A stretch of DNA of 64,000 bases from positions 49,184-113,183 of the forward strand of contig JAGKQI010000019.1 in the NCBI GenBank assembly GCA_018806915.1. The letters are read 5' to 3'. Made by a program: the position numbers and the translations under genes. Under the pieces are notes generated by a model. It was not told the DNA's origin. It was given only the letters and a program-made list of their open reading frames with translations, and made no database searches. Of the stretch, positions 9,511 to 20,873 are shown piece by piece (the first letter of the stretch is position 1; every line of letters starts with the position of its first letter). This stretch comes from Phytophthora colocasiae. Its lineage: Eukaryota > Oomycota > Peronosporomycetes > Peronosporales > Peronosporaceae.

Positions 9511-10292
9511 TAGTGTTCGCACTAACGCTAACTGTAGAGTTGGCGACCCTGTTTATAAACAGTTAGTTAGTGTGTAGTAAATTTTACTAACATGTTGGTG
9601 GAGTTAGACGCTCACCCGTCGCTTACTGATCCTGAGCCCACAGGTCTGTTGAATGTTGAAGCTTTCTGTCGTGACTAGATTTGCGCTACCGGTATCAAAG
9701 ACCGCGGTCAGATGACAACAATCGGTTGGCTATCGAAGCGCCAACCGCCCTCGTTCGTCTCTCAGTTTACTTCTTTAAACGACGAGGTCACCTTCGTAAA
9801 GCCGCGACCGGGTGCTTTGAGATGCCCTTTCCGTCGACACCCTCCAAGAAGGCCCGGTCTTACTTAGGCGCATTCAACGTGCTCTACAACCCAAATGGAG
9901 CTCTACAAGGATATGGATGTGTGACTGAATTCCCGCTCTTGGCTCCAATTGCAACGAGACTCTTTACGGTTCCTACCTCTTCTGCTGCTGCAGAACGTGT
10001 TTGGAGTACCTTTGCTTTCATGTGGTCTAAACGGCAATCGTTTGACAGCAGACAAAGTTGAGAAGTTAGTGTTTCTCTATACAAACTTCGCTCTGCTCGA
10101 TACGGAGGACTCTACAGACTACGTGAGGCGCGTGATTGAAGACTTGGACGAAGCTACTGAAGACAGCGACGCGCAGGACAATACTGTAGTTATGTAGGAA
10201 GTCTACAACATACAGGGTAACACGTTTGCTAACAGCACTAACAGTAAGTTAGTGTGTAGTAATTCTAGCAAACATGTTGGCGGAGTACACTA
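9511..10292. mobile_element. 782-bp hAT-type element remnant with 8-bp target duplication
   Basis: The element is bracketed by AGCAAAAT at 9503-9510 and 10293-10300. Its ends are TAGTGT(T/A)C in inverted orientation. The empty site is visible at 8059-8080 in the paralogous flank of PMP3 copy 3. Two ~40-bp similar direct repeats (AGTTAGTGTGTAGTAA...ACATGTTGG.GGAGT) lie near 9562 and 10246. Eight-base duplications and such ends are hAT hallmarks, and the internal coding remnant agrees. Confidence 0.88.
9681..10197 (+). pseudogene. hAT transposase C-terminal fragment
   Basis: The remnant contains the hAT dimerisation signature PTSSAAAERVWSTF followed, after a one-base frame shift near 10034, by RLTADKVEKLVFLYTN and an acidic tail ending at TAG 10195-10197. 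The catalytic N-terminal two thirds is absent, so the element cannot move on its own. Confidence 0.85.
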
Positions 10293-10314
10293 AGCAAAAT
10301 CGAAAGTGATGTGT

Positions 10315-10824
10315 TGTCCGGTGCTCGACGGCACAATTCGGTGGCTCTCCTCATATGGAAGGGCTCTCCTTCGTTTACCTTTCAAGATCGAGTGAATTAC
10401 TCGCTTTCCATACGTTTGCGACCTTGGTCAATGCCACCGATTTTCGCCGCATAACATCATCCGGACAGATGTGAAGGTACAGCTCTACGAGCATTGATTG
10501 GTCAATTTATATAACGCACGGCTGGAGATTGCCACCGATTTGAATCTCGTATCGTCATCGGGACTATTTTTGTCACGGTGGGTACATTTTTACGAGCTGT
10601 GACTGGACAGTTTAAATCATCTGCACAGCGATAATTGGGCATAACTCCAGGGTATTTTTACCAACCGTATTGCTCCTTCTTACACTGATGATCTGGTCGA
10701 GTAAGATGCACTGTATCTACTGTAGCCTATAAGTTCTACGTAGGTCGGATTGAAGTGTTGATCTTGGAATACGTTGAAAGACTTGAGGGTGTTCATTTGC
10801 TTCCCTTCCTACACGTTACTCCGC
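10315..10824. other. intergenic, nothing recognised
   Basis: Sequence between the hAT flank and the 3' end of the leftward EI24-like gene. No coding, RNA or repeat feature could be supported. Confidence 0.45.
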
Positions 10825-11590
10825 TTATACAGTTCCGTAGACACCAGTCTTCTTGCCAGCGAGCAGAGCCTCGTCGTCCTCCTCGTCGACCCACTTGTCT
10901 CCGCCCTCACGCTCCATCTTGATAGCGAGAAGCGCAGCACCGCACGTGTTGGAGAAGATGAAGAGCGGACCCACCAGAGGGATCATCTGCAACAAGAGCA
11001 TTTGGAAGCCGAAGCTCGAGTACTGGAACTTGCGCTGGCTAATCCAGCGCTGCTGCTGCTTGAAGCCCAGGCCCTTGAGGTCGAAGTAGTACAGGTGTGA
11101 CTCCCACGCCATGAAAGTACTGTGCAGCCACGCGTAGACGATGCTGCCGATAACAGGGATCAGGTGCAGCGGCAGCGAGATAATGAGCAGGATGACATGG
11201 AAGATGGCATCCAGACGGAAGATCGCTGTGCACACACGCACGACGGCCGACTCCTGCGTGTCGCGGTCCACCAAAGCAGTGTAGCCCTTGTCACGCAACA
11301 CGTAGGCGAAGATCTTGTCTTTGAAGTACTCGAGCACCAGGAACGCGTACAGCAGCGTCACCAGGAAGATCTCCACGATCACGAAGATAATAGCGAAGAT
11401 CCAGGACAGCACGGAAGGCAAACCCTTCTCTGCCATCCATTGCTCTTGTGGACGCAGCGTCCAGGCGAATAGCAGGAAGACCGAGAAGATGCTGAACGCC
11501 AGCGTTAGCAGCAGAGGGAACGCCGCCTGCTTCCACAGGTGCGGGTGGCCGATGAAGTACGTCACGCCCTTGAGCGCGTAGGAACGGCAT
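10825..11590 (-). CDS. EI24/RRT8-like multi-pass membrane protein, copy 1 (one frameshift)
   Basis: A ~255-residue membrane protein with about five hydrophobic segments and the family block IGSIVYAWLHSTFMAWESHLYYF followed by QQQRWISQRKFQYSSFGFQ. It matches the EI24 (etoposide-induced 2.4 / outer-spore-wall RRT8-like) superfamily. The main frame is open from ~11568. The family-like start M-P-F-L-R-A-Q-G-(V-T-Y-F-I-G-H-P) begins at the ATG at 11590 and needs removal of one base in the CCC run at 11567-11569. An Inr-like motif 28-46 bp upstream supports that start. In yeast and animals relatives sit in the ER or lipid droplets; the role here is unknown. It is one of six related copies in this window. 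Confidence 0.83.
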
Positions 11591-11617
11591 TGCTACAAAG
11601 GTTTTCTCAGTGAATGT

Positions 11618-11636
11618 ACAATTGAGGAATGAATGA
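11618..11636 (-). promoter_or_regulatory. candidate oomycete Inr/FPR promoter of EI24-like copy 1
   Basis: On the minus strand this reads TCATTCATTCCTCAATTGT, close to the oomycete initiator plus flanking element, and lies 28-46 bp upstream of the proposed ATG at 11590. Confidence 0.4.
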
Positions 11637-11847
11637 CGCCATGCAGCTCGAATGAGTGGCGAACAGTATGGGTGAGAGAGCAAATTGATAGGCAAGAGCT
11701 GGTTGATTGGCAAAAGATACTGTTGATTGATGACGCACGCAAATGATATGATATCCAGAGAGAGAGCAATCATGAATCAGAAATGCTCACACGTCACATT
11801 CCTCTACTGTTCCTCCGCTGCATTCAGACGTGTCGTACTCGCTGCTG

Positions 11848-12522
11848 TCATTGCTCCCGAGCCAATTCACCAATTCTCTTACCATCACGCTCTAGCTCTT
11901 CAGCTAGCAATGCTGACCCGCAAGCGTTGATTAGCATGAAGAACGGACCGAAGCACGGGACCATTTCCAGTAGCAGCGCCTGCATGCCAAAACTCGAGTA
12001 TTGCAGCTTGTAGCGCCTTATCCATCGCTGTTGTTGGCGCAGACCGAAACCCTTGAGCTCGAAGTAGAAGAGATGCTGCTCCCAAGCTAGCACACTACCG
12101 TGAAGCCAAGCGTATACGATACTACCAAGGACCGGAAGTAAATGCAGCGGTAGTGACACCACTGCAAGGACCGTGCGAGACAACCAGTACGAGGTGCACA
12201 CTAGCACAGCAGTTGAACGCTGCTCGTGGCCTTCCAGCAAGCTGCTCAAACCCCGGTCTTTCAAAACGAACGCGAAGATGATGTCCTCGTAGTAGTCGAT
12301 GCAGACTACACCGAAGACAACAGTCGACACGAACATTTCCGTCACGACGATACACACAGCCAATATCCCGGCGAGTTCTTCCGGTAAGTCCTTGTCGTCC
12401 AGCCAGTCTTTTTGTCGAGGAAGCGTATGGAAGAACATGAAGTACGCAGTCGCCACTCCAAACAAGGTCGTCCCGAGGACGAAGAAGCTCGGAAATTTCC
12501 AAATGATATTAGACGGCGAAAG
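11848..12522 (-). CDS. EI24/RRT8-like membrane protein, copy 2 (5' end unresolved)
   Basis: The frame encodes WKFPSFFVLGTTLFG near its start, then the family block VLGSIVYAWLHGSVLAWEQHLFYFE and RWIRRYKLQYSSFGMQ, ending at 11848. Compared with its relatives about 20 N-terminal residues (M...QG.xYF..HP) are missing. Immediately upstream on the coding strand is CTAAC, a pyrimidine tract and GCTAG (12541-12523), which looks like a branch point and 3' splice site. It overlaps the stop codon of the ankyrin gene, only 15 bp away. Either a first exon lies beyond the ankyrin gene, or the gene lost its 5' end. Confidence 0.8.
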   Translation of the reverse strand, partial: LSPSNIIWKFPSFFVLGTTLFGVATAYFMFFHTLPRQKDWLDDKDLPEELAGILAVCIVVTEMFVSTVVFGVVCIDYYEDIIFAFVLKDRGLSSLLEGHEQRSTAVLVCTSYWLSRTVLAVVSLPLHLLPVLGSIVYAWLHGSVLAWEQHLFYFELKGFGLRQQQRWIRRYKLQYSSFGMQALLLEMVPCFGPFFMLINACGSALLAEELERDGKRIGELAREQ

Positions 12523-12537
12523 CTAGCAAAAGAAAAG

Positions 12538-14105
12538 TTAGAACCCGCAAAGGAACTGCACAACACTGCTCGGCCATCCGTGGGAAGCAGCAACGGCTTT
12601 AACTGTTACCGAATCGAACTTGTGCGGGTAGACAAGCTTTAACCACCTCAAAATCTCGAGGTGACCGCACTCCGCAGCTCCCGTTGAAGCATAAAGAGAG
12701 CAAACTGCGTTACAGCTCTCGTGTAAATAAACGAGAGTCGTGAAATGACCACGAGTTGCAGCCAGGTCCATAGCACGCTCTGTGGACCGTGCAGATATAT
12801 AGCAATTGAGCCAGCGAACGACGCTAATGTGCCCATTCATTGCTGCATAGTCCATAGCGTCTGTGGTGCAGACGCAACCGCGGCACCACAGCCACCGAAG
12901 AACCTCTAAATGACCGTTAGCAGCCGCACCGTCCATCGCGCGAGACGTCCCGGGCCCGTAGCCGCGGTGGAAAAGCCATTCTAGCACGTGCAATGGCCAT
13001 TTGCCGCGGCCGAATCGACAGCAGCATTTGTGCAACCTTCCTGTCGATGCTCTGATAGCCATTCAAGCATAGATATATCGCCACGCGTGGCAAAGTTATC
13101 CATCGCACGAGAGGTGCAGCTTTTGCCGAGGCTATGCAAAAATAAAAAGCACTCAGTATGACCTCCTCGTGCCGCATTATCCATCGCCGCTGAGGTACAC
13201 GTTGCCGGATATCGAACGAGTAGCCACTGAACCATTTGTAGAAGACCGAATTTTGCGGCGATGTCTACAAGGCGGCCGACCCACGGCATGTTAAAATTGT
13301 CATGGATCCATTGCACGACGTCCATTCGCCTGCTAAGTACAGCAAAAAGCATAGCGGCGCTCGAACAACTTTCACCTCGTTTGTGCTTGAGCCACTGTAT
13401 AACCTCTAGGTGACCGTTGCGAGCGGCAGAATCGATTGCCGCTGTTGTACATCCTTCAGTACGATAGCGATTTAGCCAGCGGACAACGTCAAGATGACCG
13501 AATTTAGCGGCAACATCCATTGTGGTCGCTGAAAAGCGAGCGGACATGGAGTGGAGCCATTTTACGATGGGTAGGTGACCGTTTCTTGCAGCAACGTCCG
13601 CATTTATGTTCTTAACGATATGAGTGGCGGCGTTGTGAATTGAAAGCATCTGCAGGCAATCTAGACGACCGAATTGAGCAGCGCACTCGAGGTCGCAAAG
13701 CATAGGGATCTCTTGACGAACTGTAAGAGCCCAACTAACCATTTCACAGCTTTCGTGCCGAGCAGCCAACTGTAAAATATGTTGCGGGCCCAGGCGTGTC
13801 GTATTTAGCTGAAGCCACATAATAGTACCGAGCTGCTGAAAACGCGCCGCCTTAGTCATCTTGCGCCCTCCCCAGCAAACTTTACGGCATTCATCATGCA
13901 ACCACCGTAAAAAGTCTGTCATACCAAGGCTAGCAGCCACCTTAACAGCCCGCGTAACCCAAAATCCCTCGAAAGCGGACACAAAACTCATCGCCAACGT
14001 TAAGTCGCCAGATCTCAGCGATAAAACTAAGGCAGTGTTAAATTCAAATTCGCGAATCAGGCGCGATGTATCATCGCGGGGCATACAACGCGCGACCCGA
14101 ACCAA
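12538..14105 (-). CDS. Ankyrin-repeat protein, oomycete WLH type (one frameshift)
   Basis: More than twelve repeats with the pattern xAMDxAAxNGHLEVVRWLH and Cys-Thr insertions (EGCTTAAIDSAARNGH, for example), typical of a large oomycete ankyrin family. The frame starts at ATG 14105 and shifts after AAVDSAAANGH near 12986-12990, where one missing T in CATTTGCACG restores LHVLEWLFHRGYGPG. The second frame ends at TAA 12538-12540. The total is about 520 residues. These proteins probably act in protein-protein binding; no partner can be inferred. Confidence 0.87.
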
Positions 14106-14593
14106 TAGACGGCTTGAGTGGAGGTGAGCGACTCTGATTTAGATATATTGACGCAGGGTCATAGAGAAAGGTTCCAACAAACTCGCAACTACTTCATGGG
14201 AGTAGGTAAAACAGCGACAAACAACAGCCGTTGAAGTCATGATGTCCATAGCGGTGACGAGTCCTATTTGGAAAGCAAAATGATGAATGGCTTAGCAAAA
14301 CAAAAGCACGATAGGACTACTTAAGCGCGAAGAGCTTGTAACGACTTTCATTGTTGATGTATGGATGTATGGCGATGCGGATGTTGGTGATTGAGAAGAA
14401 CTATAGCGCCTCTAGACAATTGTCTGTATCAATCCGATCGTACTATCAAGTCTGAGATTTGAGTGATTGAATCAGCTTGTATTACCTTATACTAGTGGGA
14501 GCGGGAAGGGCGTGGCAAAGTCGATACTTTACAAGATGAAACCGCAGCAAACACCAACATGATGCATAGTTTTTAGCTTTCAAACATCGCGAA
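14106..14593. other. intergenic / possible Helitron 3' flank
   Basis: No gene seen. On the minus strand, past the helicase stop, CCCACTAG followed by T occurs at 14499-14491 and could be a Helitron CTAG-T 3' terminus, but no clear hairpin precedes it. Confidence 0.35.
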
Positions 14594-17395
14594 CTAACCA
14601 CTGCTACTAGCATGTCGATGGTCACACTGCGTTTCTAAAAGTTGAAGTCGCTGGGTTTCGTCGATAGCCTCCTGTTCCGGTTTGAAGAACTCGAGTAACT
14701 CCAGCGTGAGGGGCTCCATAAGAAATAGCTCATTCATCGATTTTACCCGTGTGACCGCTACGTAAAATGAAGAGGCCTGCGGTTTTTTCCTTGTGTGGTG
14801 CCGCATAGGGCCAATTATTAGCCTGCCCACGGTAAGTCCTTGGCACTTTTCAGTTGTCAAAGCGAAAGCCGGGATTAGAGGAGTTTGCTGAATCCGAAGC
14901 GAAAATGTGCGCTTGCGAATGGATACCCTCACACCGGTTTCGTTGTGCAGACGGACTGGGACAATACCATCAGGAAAACGGTCGACAAGCCTTCTCTTGC
15001 GTAGTTCAGCAGGAAGCAAGCGAATGAAGACAACATTCGCGGGCTTTGAATGAATGTGCACCTCAACACCAGCGTCACTTACGACGCGGACGCGGTCATC
15101 AGCAGCCACATCAAAGCCAACAACGTTTCCAATAGTTCCATTTGCTAAGTGCAGAGCGCGCAAAATATTTTTCGTGCACTGTACAGGAAGACCAATCGCT
15201 AGCATCAACAAAACAGCGAGATTGCCGGTCTTGTCCGAACGAATCTGGTTTAGGCTCCGTCGCTGTCCACGAGTTAACCGTACACGAGAACGTGACACGT
15301 TTGCAGGAAACTGGTGAAGAGCACCAGCGGTGCTGGGTACAGTGCAATTAAGTGTGGCTTGTTCATTGAATTCAACCCGAAGCGCGTTCGAAGTAACTAG
15401 AATTGGACAAAAGGCCTTCTGCTGATCAGAAAACACAGACGGCCAATCAGTTCCATTTCGGAAACAGCACTTGTTCACGGTATCGATATCCTGTTGTGTG
15501 TATTCTCTGAAGCGCCAGCGAGCGAGAATATCCCGCCATTGAGGGTCGTTTCGATGGCGCATATTTTCTTCTAGTAGAACAACCTCGTTGATTTCACGGT
15601 AAGCATCAATTCCTCTCTGTCTAAGGAGATACACCGTGGATGGATCGTCACCGCCAGCGACTTGAGCACAAGAACCGGTGGGAAGAGGTGGCTGGGATTT
15701 GAACGCTGGGGTGACCGAGAACTGGATACTGCTGCATCCAGTCTCCGGCGAACTGCATGTGGATACCGCCAAATCGCAGGTCAGGCTGGTTTTTTACATC
15801 GCGTAACGCAATATCCATCATACCGATGAGTTTAGCATCAGTGGTGGAAGTTTCGTCCATTATCAGCAGCTTCAACCCGGCGTATTGCTCTTTATCTGCT
15901 GCGGTGTATTGCTTGCTACGCCCATTGCGACCAATCCCCCACCGGAAAAACTTGTGGATTGTTTGGCCGCCCGCTGCCTCGGCTGCGACCCCCTGATAAG
16001 CTACCGTAGCAATAGCGCCCGAACAATTCCAAGAAGCAGCAAGAGCCTGCAAAGCACGTATAACCTGGCTTTTGCCAGCGCCAGGAGGCCCACCCAGGAA
16101 CGAAATAACTTGACCGGGGCTGTGGCGTATTTCCTCCACCAGTGGTCGGAGGAAAGGCGAGCCGATTCTTACAAAAGCCTTGTGTTGTTTACGATTCAAC
16201 GAAAAGCGGGTCGAAATGCACCGAAGACTGGCGTTGGGAGGTGCGAATTCCGGTATTACAGACGTTTGTGTAGTAGGGTCAATCCAGAGTTCCGCATCAG
16301 CAATTGCGTTTTGTACAAGCAGTACTTGCGTAGGTACGACCGGCAATAAACCCGTTGAAGTTCTTGCTAGCGGCACAGCTCCGCGGTCGATAAAATTCCG
16401 TTCGGCATTGGCAATGCATTCGTCAACCTCGTCCAGCGTTGTGCAACTAGATTGAAAAGCCGACAAGCCTGGAGATTCGGTTGACGATGCGGCTAACGTA
16501 GTTGCAGCTACCGAGAGGTTTAGTAGGCGAATATTCGTGTCGGAACGCTGCAGAGTTGCCGTGTCTTCGTCCGAAGAGAACCCGTCGCCAAAATCGCTAC
16601 CGGGATTATCCGATTCACTTTCGTCACTGGAACTGTAGTTTCCTCCCACATTCTGCTCGACAGCATTTCGGTATCTTATCATGTCAGAATCCACACACTG
16701 CCGGGCCAGTCGCTTTGAAGCGAAGTAGTCGTTTGAGTGGCTTACAAATAGATGCGCTTCCTCCGTAGCGTCATGTTCCCACCAGTGGTCGAAGCGTGCA
16801 TTGATGTCTCGGGTAGAATCAATAAAAAAATCATCCAAACTTCGGAACGGATGAAAGAGAATCAGCACGGACCTCGCAAAATACAACTTTTCCTCGTCCG
16901 GAACTAGCTGCCCACGGATTTCCGGGAGTCTTTTTCCTAGCAACCAAAGTGTTACTGGAATGTCGCGTTTGTGCAGAGAGTGAGACTGGTGCTGTGTGTG
17001 GCGGTTATCGAAGCGGAACCCGGTTGTGTTCTTCTTCTTCTCCCACAAACTGGAGAAATCAAACAAGCAAACATCCTCCACCTCAACGGGCCGGTAAATA
17101 TAATCACAAATCGGAGAGGAGAGTTTAAACGTAGCTCCACGATCATCTGACGAAAGTATCACATCCACGTCAGCATTTTCAAAAACGGTTTTAACCGCAG
17201 AGGCCAAATGTAAACGCTGAAAGTCTGTGGACGAATAGAAAGGTGATTTCCGCTCCAGGTAAAGCGCTGCAAGAGGAGCCGAAACTTCTTGAGCATTAGA
17301 CATAGAACAGCACATCGATTGAACACAACGACGGCCACTAGCGATCGCGTTATCACACTCGGCCATCTTCAGCTTGGCCTTATCAATCGCGTGCA
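14594..17395 (-). pseudogene. Helitron Pif1-like helicase (C-terminal half of Rep-Hel)
   Basis: Read leftwards, this carries Pif1-family helicase motifs in order: GGPPGAGKS (Walker A, ~16085-16110), LLIMDETST (Walker B), FAGDWMQQYPV (motif III), then in a shifted frame LTTEKCQGLT and YVAVTRVKS near the C-terminus. The two frames meet near 15650-15770. The segment 16984-17395 is duplicated at 24636-25047. The upstream continuation is cut by a gypsy LTR element at 17396. Helitron helicases unwind DNA during rolling-circle transposition (family knowledge). Confidence 0.87.
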
Positions 17396-17654
17396 TGTAG
17401 TGGGTTTCGACCCAATGCTGCTTGAGAACCCGTGTAGTAGAAAGTAAATCGAATTCTGTCTTGAATGTAGCCGCTGCGGCAAAGCCGCATTGGTTTCTGT
17501 TAGTTTCGCTACGCAGTATGCTAGCTAGAATATGCAATATGCAAAGGTTAAGTCTGAATAACCACCTTCAAGTACCATCGGTTACCTACTCGTAGTCTCA
17601 TCCGTTGCATGCGCAATGGTTGCTTGAGATGCAGTACGCCGTGGCGTCACTACA
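17396..17654 (-). repeat. LTR of gypsy 1 (3' LTR)
   Basis: 259 bp, with TGTAGTG/CACTACA ends. It differs from the other LTR by a 2-bp indel (AATGTAGCC versus AATAGCC) and two substitutions seen by eye. Confidence 0.93.
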
Positions 17655-17686
17655 CCGCCCTCCAAGCAAACATTCGCGTCGTGCTG

Positions 17687-18942
17687 TTACTTTGAGACCT
17701 TACCCGAAGTTTTCTTCTTTGGCCCACGACGACGCTTTGCCGTTGTTGAAGCTGCAGAAGTCGTCGAAGAAACTCGGCCGGATTTCAATTGCAACACGTA
17801 AGACTTCAAGTTAGAGTCGTCGACCGTAGATAGATAATCCTGAACTTTCACTGGAACATCCTCAACCATCGTCTTAATCGGCTCCCAAGAGTCTTCAACG
17901 TGTTCTAATCCTTCCCATCCAACCAACACTTCGAATGTGTAAGTGGGATGCTCACGATGCTGCTTAATCTTCTCCACTGTGAGGAAAATGTCTTGGTTCG
18001 CGATGTGTTCATAGATTTCATCATTCACAACTAGACTGCTGTCGGCGTACAGCTTCAACCTTGAAGCGTGCACATACCGCGTTGCACCAGTCAGTAAATG
18101 TTCAATCTCAAAGGAGTTGACATTAGCACCAATAACACGAAATGGCCCAATCCATTTTACTGCCAACTTGTTGATATGCACCTTCGAATCGACACGAGAC
18201 CATAAAACAAAATCTCCAATGTGAAAGTTGATGCGTTGAGTCCCACGCTGATTCTTCTTGTTGCGCTGAGTTTGGTCATCTTTCGCTTTCACGATGTCTC
18301 GATGCATGTCCTTGATTGACGTTCTCAACTGTTCAACCACGGCCGTAACACTCAGGCGGCGGTGGCTCACCAACCGTCAACATGCTGGAGTGTACTGCCT
18401 CACTTCCGACAAGCACCTTCTGCAAAGGTGTTGCAGCGTTCACACTAAGAAACACTTCTGCGGGGGCATGATCGGCAAGCGAAACTACTGGACTGTGATT
18501 TAGGTTGGCTTGGATGAGTGGGATGAGCGTTGCCCAATTGGCCTGCTCGACCTTGTACTCAAGCAACATTACGCGAATCACTTGAAGAATATCTCGATTC
18601 AGCCGCTCAATACTGCCATTAATCCATGGACAGTATGCGAGTGTGAAACTCTGTGTCATTTGCGTCTTGTAACACAATTCATCCAAAAGCTGGTTCTTGA
18701 AGTGTGTTGCGGTATCACTGATGAGTAAACTGGGCGGTCCATACCTACTGTTCCACTCAAGAATTGCATTTTGCAGCCGTTGCTGCATCAGGACTCGTGC
18801 ACTTGATCAACTCACAGAAGTGCGAAAAGTCATCCTTGAGAACCAACAAGTAGTCCTTGCTACCGTTGTATTCACCGATGTACAAATAGTCCATGTGCAA
18901 GGTTTCATTGCGCTCCTTGGAACGATATAAGTTTCTCCCCAT
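17687..18942 (-). pseudogene. Gypsy 1 integrase core and chromodomain
   Basis: Read leftwards: integrase core with the DDE residues in MDYLYIGEY, ISDTATHF and GSIERLN, then a GPFRVIGANVNSFEI-type module and a chromodomain (FEVLVGWEGLEHVEDSWEP). The frame is broken near 18790 and 18340-18370. Chromodomains steer integration to particular chromatin (family knowledge). Confidence 0.87.
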
Positions 18943-20873
18943 GGTCGTGGGATGATATTACCACCCTTTACATGTCTGCATAGCAAGCAGTGTGTGCAAA
19001 ACTCCCGTGTTTTCTGCTCCAACTTTGCGATATTGAAGTGCTTTTTGAGGTGGTTGAGCATCACTCTCACCCTCGATGGCCCATGGTCTCCACAATGGGC
19101 GATCACCATCAGCCTCGTCAACAACACTTCAGCCTCTGCAGGGATCCATAGGCGATGGTGTTTGTCTCTGCCACCTCCATCTGCATCTTGAGCTAGATGC
19201 GTTGGTCGGTCACTCGAAGCCATAGCTTGGGATTCGAGAATGTCACTGACCTTCGGCCATTGTGAGTCAGGTCCAAGCGGACGAAGTAGCGATACTTCAC
19301 CTTCATCCTCCACTTGCCACCGTTTCATTGTCGTAGTATCAGGTGACGCGACAAATCCAGCCCATCGAGATAACATGTCCGCCCAAATGTTGTCAGAACC
19401 GCTTATATGCTCAATTGTGTAGCGTAATTCGGTTAGCTTCAAGCTCCATCGTTGCAATTTTCCGCGAACATGTTTCTTGATTTCTTTCACCTGAGCGAAC
19501 AAATACACCAAGTTGCGATGGTCGGAGTACAATCTGAAGCCTTTGTTCCGGATTAGCAAATAGTCAAGGTCGGTCGCTGCCTTTATTATCGGGAAAGCTT
19601 CCTTTTCAGAGACGCTCCAATGCTGAGAAGCTCCCTTGAATGTCCCGCTCAGGCATTGCACAAGCTGATGATGCTGCTCCGTGATATGAGCTGCAGAGTC
19701 CCAGTCGGACACAATCGTCAAAAGTATACTCCATCCACGATCGCTCGCATCCGTCATGAGAATTAGCTCGTCCGACTCACTCGAAGTCGTTAAAGTCACT
19801 GAGTTCACCAACAAACGCTTCACTTGCTCAAAGCTATCACGTTCGCTCGTCGTGAACGTAATCGAGATTCGACTTGCTGCATGTTTGGTGCGTTTTGTCC
19901 CTTTGAGTGCTGCCTGCAAACAGTCTTGCAAAGGAGAGGCCACTCGTGCAAAAATCAACTAACGAGTTCCTCATCCAACCTGCCGCACACAGGAACTGCT
20001 GTAACTCCGCAGCAGTCCGTGGTTCAGGCATGTCAACCAGGGTTTGTATCTTTTCCGGGTCATACGAAACTCCTTCGGGTGAAATTACACGGCCACACCA
20101 CTTGGCGTTCTCCGTGTATAAGCACACCTTGTCTAAACCCAGCAAAAGACCATATTTCTCCAATGTACAATACACTCGGTCGAGTACGGATAGAAATTCA
20201 TCAATAGTGTCCGCATAGATTGACAAATCATCCACCCAAGCAAGTACATGTTCGTACAAAAGTCCTGCTTCACGTAACACATTCTCCACAGATTGCTGAA
20301 AATGGATAGATGAGTCTACTGATCCTTGTTGGAGGCGTGTTGGCGTAAATATCCCATCCTCAGTCATGTATGACTGGGATTCTTGGCTCGTCCGAGCAAG
20401 AGCCATTTGCCAGAAGCTCTTGATAAAGTCCACTGTCTGTTTGTGGCGTTTCCTTTTGCATGGTGCAAGCGAGAGTTCAAATTAGGCATTCCACCAGCAA
20501 GAGGCAACACCCTAGCGTTCGGTCGTCGGAGGTCCACAGCTTGCCGAAGTCCTCCTGATTTCCCAGGTTTCTTCACAGGTCTGGCAGGACTGGCCCAACG
20601 ACTGGAATTGTTTCGGTATACCCAGCCAAGTTCAACTAACGCCTCATTAAACCCTTTCATCCATTCCCGCTCTGCAGGTGCGTAAGTGCGTGGCTTGCAT
20701 CGCACTGGTTCCGTTCCATCCTTGAATCGTATTTTGAACGGTTCAATCCTCGACGGCGGATCGTTCCCAATGATAATGCGCCAAATATCATAACGGGTTA
20801 CTACATCGAACAAATCTCGCTTCCGATCTGCAGGAAATCCATTAGCCACTGCATCGTTAATCAATTCGCACAA
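18807..20873 (-). pseudogene. Gypsy 1 reverse transcriptase, RNase H and integrase zinc domain
   Basis: The RT has SPARPVKKPGKSGGLRQAVDLR-like start motifs and the catalytic AWVDDLSIYA. RNase H begins near LILMTDASDRGWSILL and continues to YTIEHISGSDNIWADMLSR. The HHCC zinc region (HCGDHG...CTHCLLC) follows. Frames change near 20400 and 19900. Confidence 0.88.

Noticed and set aside
11593..11595. TAG before EI24-like copy 1 as a 3' splice site
   Set aside because: A start at ATG 11590 with one extra base in CCC gives the family N-terminus and an Inr motif at the right distance, so no intron is needed.
14491..14500. CTAG-T as a firm Helitron 3' end
   Set aside because: No preceding hairpin could be seen and no second terminus was found, so it is kept only as a note.
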